The notes under the pieces: generated by a model
Told to the model about the DNA's origin: nothing
What the model saw: the letters and a program-made list of their open reading frames with translations, nothing else
Databases searched by the model: none
Part shown: positions 60,361 to 64,000 of the stretch, piece by piece
How the letters are laid out: each line of letters starts with the position of its first letter
Position numbering within the stretch: the stretch's first letter is position 1
Translations under genes and position numbers: made by a program
DNA from: Rurimicrobium sp040387755
Lineage (GTDB): Bacteria > Bacteroidota > Bacteroidia > Chitinophagales > Chitinophagaceae
Assembly: GCA_040387755.1 (NCBI GenBank)
Contig: JAZKDB010000004.1
Location: 1-64,000, forward strand
Length of the DNA: 64,000 nt
Direction: 5' to 3'

Positions 60361-62244
60361 TTATGATTTTACCTCTTCAAATTCAGCATCAGTAACATCA
60401 TTTGCGTTAGATGATTGTTCTGCAGCTTGAGGCTCACCATTTTGCTGTCCGGCATACATATGCTGACTGGCAGCTTGCCATGCAGCATTTAGCTCTTCAG
60501 ACGCTTTATCTATTCCATCAAGATCCTCAGACTTATGAGCCTCTTTCAATTTAGCAATTGCAGCCTCAATAGTTTCCTTTTCAGAAGCCGGCACTTTATC
60601 CCCGTACTCTTTCAATTGCTTTTCTGAGTTAAATATTAAACCATCAGCCATATTCAGTTTCTCAACACGCTCTCTTAGAATACGGTCAGAATCTTCATTG
60701 GCTTTAGCATCATTTTTCATACGCTCAATTTCTTCTTTGCTCAAGCCACTGCCTGCCTCAATACGGATATTTTGTTGTTTACCAGTTCCCTTATCTTTAG
60801 CAGTTACGTGCAAGATACCATTAGCATCAATATCAAAGATTACTTCTACTTGAGGTACACCACGGGGTGCAGGAGGTATTCCATCAAGGATAAATCTTCC
60901 AAGAGATTTATTCTGATTGGCCATTGGACGCTCTCCCTGCAAAACATTGATTTCTACACTAGGCTGATTATCTGCTGCCGTAGAGAAAGTTTCACTTTTC
61001 TTAGTAGGGATTGTAGTGTTTGATTCAATCAAACGTGTCATAACACCTCCGTATGTTTCGATACCGAAAGAAAGTGGAGTTACGTCCAACAATAAAACGT
61101 CTTTTACATCACCAGAAAGCACTCCTCCTTGAATTGCAGCACCAACAGCAACTACTTCATCAGGATTGACACCTTTATTAGGCTTCTTCCCGAAGAATTT
61201 TTCAACGACTTCCTGAATTTTTGGAATACGTGTAGAACCACCTACCAGAATGATCTCGTCAATATCACCGGTTGTTAAACCTGCATCTTTCAAAGCTTTC
61301 TGACAAGGCTCTAATGTACGTTGAACCAATGAGTCAGCCAATTGTTCAAATTTCGCACGGGACATTTTACGAACCAAATGCTTTGGAGCACCATCAACAG
61401 CAGTGATATAAGGCAAGTTAATTTCTGTTTCCTGAGATGAAGACAATTCAATTTTAGCCTTTTCTGAAGCTTCCTTCAGACGTTGCCAAGCCATTGGGTC
61501 TTTTCTAAGATCTACGGCTTCGTCATTTTTAAACTCATCTGCCAACCAATCCATAATCACCTTATCAAAATCGTCTCCTCCAAGATGAGTATCACCGTTA
61601 GTTGATTTTACTTCAAATACACCGTCTCCCAATTCAAGAACAGATACATCAAAGGTACCACCGCCTAAATCGAAAACTGCAATTTTACTGTCTTTATGTT
61701 GCTTATCTAAACCATATGCCAAAGCAGCAGCGGTTGGCTCATTGATAATACGACGTACGTTCAAACCAGCGATTTCCCCAGCCTCTTTTGTAGCCTGACG
61801 CTGCGCATCATTAAAATAAGCCGGCACAGTGATAACTGCTTCCGTTACTTCATGACCCAAAAACTCTTCTGCCGTTTTCTTCATTTTCTGAAGAATCATT
61901 GCAGATATCTCTTGGGGAGTATATGGTCTGCCATCAATATCTACTCTTGGAGTATTGTTATCTCCCTTAATTAATTTGTATGAGTTATGAGACATTTCGT
62001 TTCCAACCTCATCAAATCTACGCCCCATAAAACGTTTAATAGACATAATGGTATTAGTAGGGTTAGTAATTGCCTGACGCTTTGCCGGGTCTCCTACTTT
62101 GCGTTCTCCATTTTTTAGAAATGCAACAATCGACGGCGTGGTACGACGTCCTTCATCATTTGCAATTACCACTGGTTCGCTACCTTCCATTACTGCCACA
62201 CAAGAGTTTGTGGTTCCTAGGTCTATTCCAATTATCTTTCCCAT
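60361..62244 (-). CDS. dnaK: Chaperone DnaK (Hsp70)
   Basis: This 627-residue Hsp70 starts GKIIGIDLGTTNSCVAVMEG. IFDLGGGTFDVSVLELG-like sequence, VGGSTRIPKIQEVV and EPTAAALAYGLD make up the ATPase domain. A linker (DVLLLDVTPLSFGIET) and the substrate domain follow. The tail ends acidic (NDVTDAEFEEVKS), as usual. It is an ATP-driven chaperone working with DnaJ and GrpE, which are not next to it. The gene stands alone with its own promoter region and a bidirectional terminator. Confidence 0.98.
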   Translation of the reverse strand: MGKIIGIDLGTTNSCVAVMEGSEPVVIANDEGRRTTPSIVAFLKNGERKVGDPAKRQAITNPTNTIMSIKRFMGRRFDEVGNEMSHNSYKLIKGDNNTPRVDIDGRPYTPQEISAMILQKMKKTAEEFLGHEVTEAVITVPAYFNDAQRQATKEAGEIAGLNVRRIINEPTAAALAYGLDKQHKDSKIAVFDLGGGTFDVSVLELGDGVFEVKSTNGDTHLGGDDFDKVIMDWLADEFKNDEAVDLRKDPMAWQRLKEASEKAKIELSSSQETEINLPYITAVDGAPKHLVRKMSRAKFEQLADSLVQRTLEPCQKALKDAGLTTGDIDEIILVGGSTRIPKIQEVVEKFFGKKPNKGVNPDEVVAVGAAIQGGVLSGDVKDVLLLDVTPLSFGIETYGGVMTRLIESNTTIPTKKSETFSTAADNQPSVEINVLQGERPMANQNKSLGRFILDGIPPAPRGVPQVEVIFDIDANGILHVTAKDKGTGKQQNIRIEAGSGLSKEEIERMKNDAKANEDSDRILRERVEKLNMADGLIFNSEKQLKEYGDKVPASEKETIEAAIAKLKEAHKSEDLDGIDKASEELNAAWQAASQHMYAGQQNGEPQAAEQSSNANDVTDAEFEEVKS

Positions 62245-62294
62245 TTTTTCTAATTTTTACTGTGAATTTTGAACATATAAGTCAATGATTGTGC

Positions 62295-62302
62295 CAAAGC
62301 TA
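62295..62302 (-). promoter_or_regulatory. Candidate -7 box of dnaK
   Basis: The minus strand reads TAGCTTTG, matching TAnnTTTG, 51 bp above the dnaK start. No TTG is at the usual -33 place. The palindrome at 62316-62336 lies where -21 to -41 would be, so another factor could bind there. Confidence 0.45.
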
Positions 62303-62315
62303 CGGTTCAGGCAAT

Positions 62316-62336
62316 AATGTCAGCATTGCTGACATT
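62316..62336 (-). promoter_or_regulatory. Perfect palindrome upstream of dnaK
   Basis: AATGTCAGCA and TGCTGACATT are exact 10-bp arms around one central base. The site starts 14 bp upstream of the candidate -7 box. It does not match CIRCE (TTAGCACTC-N9-GAGTGCTAA). It may be an operator for a heat-shock or other regulator. Confidence 0.5.
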
Positions 62337-62398
62337 TTAATGATATTGCCAATTTGGAAATGAAATTTTGGCAATCCTTTGAATCTGGCAAACAAAAA

Positions 62399-62420
62399 GG
62401 CCGTCTACTTGTAGACGGCC
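62399..62420 (-). terminator. Terminator after the OmpA-family gene
   Basis: GGCCGTCTAC and GTAGACGGCC form an 8-10 bp GC-rich stem with a short loop. Read on the minus strand it is followed by five U. It lies 27 bp past the OmpA-family stop and upstream of the dnaK control region. Confidence 0.85.
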
Positions 62421-62446
62421 CTTTTTTTACTATACTAATTTAAATA

Positions 62447-64000
62447 TTACTTTTTCAAGTTAGGGAATGGAGGAGGTACATTGATTGGACCTTCTTCATC
62501 AGTAGCTGCAGCGCGCATCATTACTGAATTAGCGTCACCAGCCTGACCGTATTGGAAGATGAAACGACCACGGTCAACACCATTCTTTTCACTCATATAC
62601 TCGATGATTGCGTTAACACGATCCCAAGAACGTTGTTGTTGTATTTTGCTTCCGTTACCGTTACCAATAACCACAACTTTACATGTAGGATTTGCTTGCA
62701 TCTGAGCAGCCATAACAGCTAATTGAGTTTGAGCAGCTGGTTTGATTTTGCTTGAATTTGCATCGAATACAATGCTTGCAGCTGGAATACTTGAACAAGT
62801 AACCGGGCTACCACATTTAGGATTGCAAGGACAATCACCAACGCCATCAGCATCAACTGGTTGACACTCAGTAGGAGTAATCAATTGTTTATCCATGTAG
62901 TCAGGAACACCATCACCATCAGTATCCATTGGGCAACCGTGTGCATCAACTGCAACACCAGCAGCAGTACCAGGACATTTATCCAATTGATCAGGAACAC
63001 CATCAGCGTCTGCATCAGCCAAAACTGGATCAGGAAGCAACATGTGGCGAGGGCTGTTTAACTCTGTATAAGCGTAATCCAGTGGATTCATCCAATACAA
63101 TGGTTCAACATTTCTTGATTTACGACCAATGTTGTAGTTCAAGCCAACACTAAAGAAGTTAAGACCATCCGTGCTTTGAGTAAATACTGGTTGAGGCGTA
63201 GTTTGCTCAGCCCAACGCTGACCATCAAGCAAGTCATCACCATTACCCAAAGGTAAAGTAAGACGATTTTCAACTGCTAAATTCCAGTGATGAGACAAAC
63301 GAACTTGTGCTCCAAGACCTAAGCTTGCATAAACCATGAAAGTCTTAGTTCCGAAAATACCCGGACGACGATTTTTCTGAGTTCCTTCAGCTGCAGTTTC
63401 ATAAGTGTCATCAAGAATATCACGTAATTCTTTACGAACTTCTCTTCTGTCAGAATATTCTATTTGACCAGGAGTAGCATTATTTAATGCATACTTGTTG
63501 TAGATTTTCTGAAAAGGAGCTGCATATGTTTGATACTTATCATCAAGTGTGTTAACCCAAGTTTGATATGCGATACCAGAAAGACCTGCATAACCATAGA
63601 ATGAAACGCCAGTTTTAGCTCTGTGGAAACGAATATTGTTGGTAGAAGCAATAAGATCCAAATTCATTGTATGAGCTTCGGTACGATAGTTATAAAAAAC
63701 TTGTTCGTTTCTACCGCTTACAATGCTATGACCTTGATAATTTTTATTCCAAGCAGGGTTATTACCATAACCTAAAGATGTTTGCCATCCAAGACCGGTT
63801 GCCTGACCATAATCATACTCAGCACGAATAGAAAAAACATATCCTATTGCTTTTCTAACATGCAAACCAATTCCATAACTACCTCTCCACAGCATCTCTG
63901 CAGGAACGTCACCTGAAACTTGGAACTGACCAAATTTTGCTCCTACTTCCCACATATTGCGAGGTTTTGCAGCAAATGCATATTGGTTAGCTAAAAACTT
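62447..64000 (-). CDS. Outer-membrane protein with TSP3 repeats and OmpA-like domain (5' end outside)
   Basis: The frame is open to base 64000, so the signal peptide and first residues lie outside. From the visible part, an N-terminal beta-barrel of about 300 residues (KFGQFQVSGDVPAEML, then many alternating strands) is followed by TSP3-like calcium repeats (DADADGVPDQLDKCPG, DTDGDGVPDYMD). A C-terminal OmpA-like domain follows (SIVFDANSSKIKPAAQTQLAV, VVIGNGNGSKIQQQRSWDRV). The usual peptidoglycan-binding GH/TD and N/R residues are partly changed, so binding may be weak. It ends with INVPPPFPNLKK. The role is outer-membrane anchoring. Confidence 0.9.
   Translation of the reverse strand, partial: KFLANQYAFAAKPRNMWEVGAKFGQFQVSGDVPAEMLWRGSYGIGLHVRKAIGYVFSIRAEYDYGQATGLGWQTSLGYGNNPAWNKNYQGHSIVSGRNEQVFYNYRTEAHTMNLDLIASTNNIRFHRAKTGVSFYGYAGLSGIAYQTWVNTLDDKYQTYAAPFQKIYNKYALNNATPGQIEYSDRREVRKELRDILDDTYETAAEGTQKNRRPGIFGTKTFMVYASLGLGAQVRLSHHWNLAVENRLTLPLGNGDDLLDGQRWAEQTTPQPVFTQSTDGLNFFSVGLNYNIGRKSRNVEPLYWMNPLDYAYTELNSPRHMLLPDPVLADADADGVPDQLDKCPGTAAGVAVDAHGCPMDTDGDGVPDYMDKQLITPTECQPVDADGVGDCPCNPKCGSPVTCSSIPAASIVFDANSSKIKPAAQTQLAVMAAQMQANPTCKVVVIGNGNGSKIQQQRSWDRVNAIIEYMSEKNGVDRGRFIFQYGQAGDANSVMMRAAATDEEGPINVPPPFPNLKK

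Noticed and set aside
62341..62376. ATTGCCAA / TTGGCAAT inverted repeat upstream of dnaK
   Set aside because: The arms are only 8 bp and 15 bp apart, and the site lies further from the promoter than the perfect palindrome. I list only the palindrome.

Overview
The window is chromosomal DNA of a Bacteroidota bacterium, probably of the Chitinophagales or a near relative. Support comes from the AT-rich sequence, a type IX secretion (T9SS) type A sorting domain (gene 1299..3056) and a type B one (56619..59420), TAnnTTTG-type -7 promoter boxes, and a UpxY-like NusG paralog inside a polysaccharide locus. The genus cannot be told from the sequence alone. I see no tRNA, rRNA, CRISPR array, insertion sequence or phage integration module.

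Layout. (1) 1..5620: a minus-strand set of secreted, repeat-rich proteins. Four genes (5620 down to 1299) are spaced like an operon. A fifth, cut by the window edge, carries 38-residue repeats encoded by nearly exact 114-bp DNA repeats. Two of the proteins end in a domain resembling phage tail-fibre tips, and one carries a T9SS sorting domain. (2) 5968..14460: housekeeping genes: yceD-rpmF-plsX, a DUF58 protein, a YggS-type PLP protein, a lipoprotein, a metallo-beta-lactamase-fold hydrolase, an MFS transporter and rlmN on the minus strand, then a divergent DUF62/ABM pair on the plus strand. (3) 14511..53069: a surface polysaccharide locus of about 38.5 kb, read almost entirely leftwards. It starts with gmd, fcl and a UpxY-like antiterminator. 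It then has an ABC exporter ATPase, sugar aminotransferases, many glycosyltransferases, four acyltransferase-3 genes (one frameshifted), an MBOAT/SGNH acetylation pair, a 2-oxoglutarate/Fe(II) oxygenase, three paralogous ~650-residue membrane proteins and an asparagine-synthetase-like amidotransferase. (4) 53254..64000: pnp, rpsO, a DciA-like gene, a large PKD protein with a type B sorting domain, a small secreted protein, an 87-residue orphan, dnaK, and an OmpA/TSP3 outer-membrane protein cut by the right edge.

How the polysaccharide genes fit together: Gmd and Fcl make GDP-L-fucose, which the GT11 enzyme (43241) can use. A GT6 enzyme of the ABO blood-group transferase family, with the bacterial NxN motif, lies two genes upstream of GT11, so the product may contain a blood-group A/B-like branch. 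A WecE-like aminotransferase and a GNAT acyltransferase suggest a 4-amino-4,6-dideoxyhexose. A second DegT enzyme is packed with a MaoC-type hydratase and a left-handed beta-helix acyltransferase, suggesting an amino sugar with an unusual N-acyl group. A GtrB-like transferase and the three membrane paralogs suggest lipid-linked sugar donors used on the periplasmic side. No permease partner for the ABC ATPase, no Wzx flippase and no initiating phosphoglycosyltransferase is visible, so export must depend on genes outside the window.

The findings I rate highest are the GT6/GT11 pair, the MaoC/DegT/hexapeptide cassette, the three membrane paralogs with a decayed glycosyltransferase scar between two of them, the frameshifted acyltransferase, the tail-fibre-like secreted operon, and the promoter/leader hairpin in front of the antiterminator-controlled locus.
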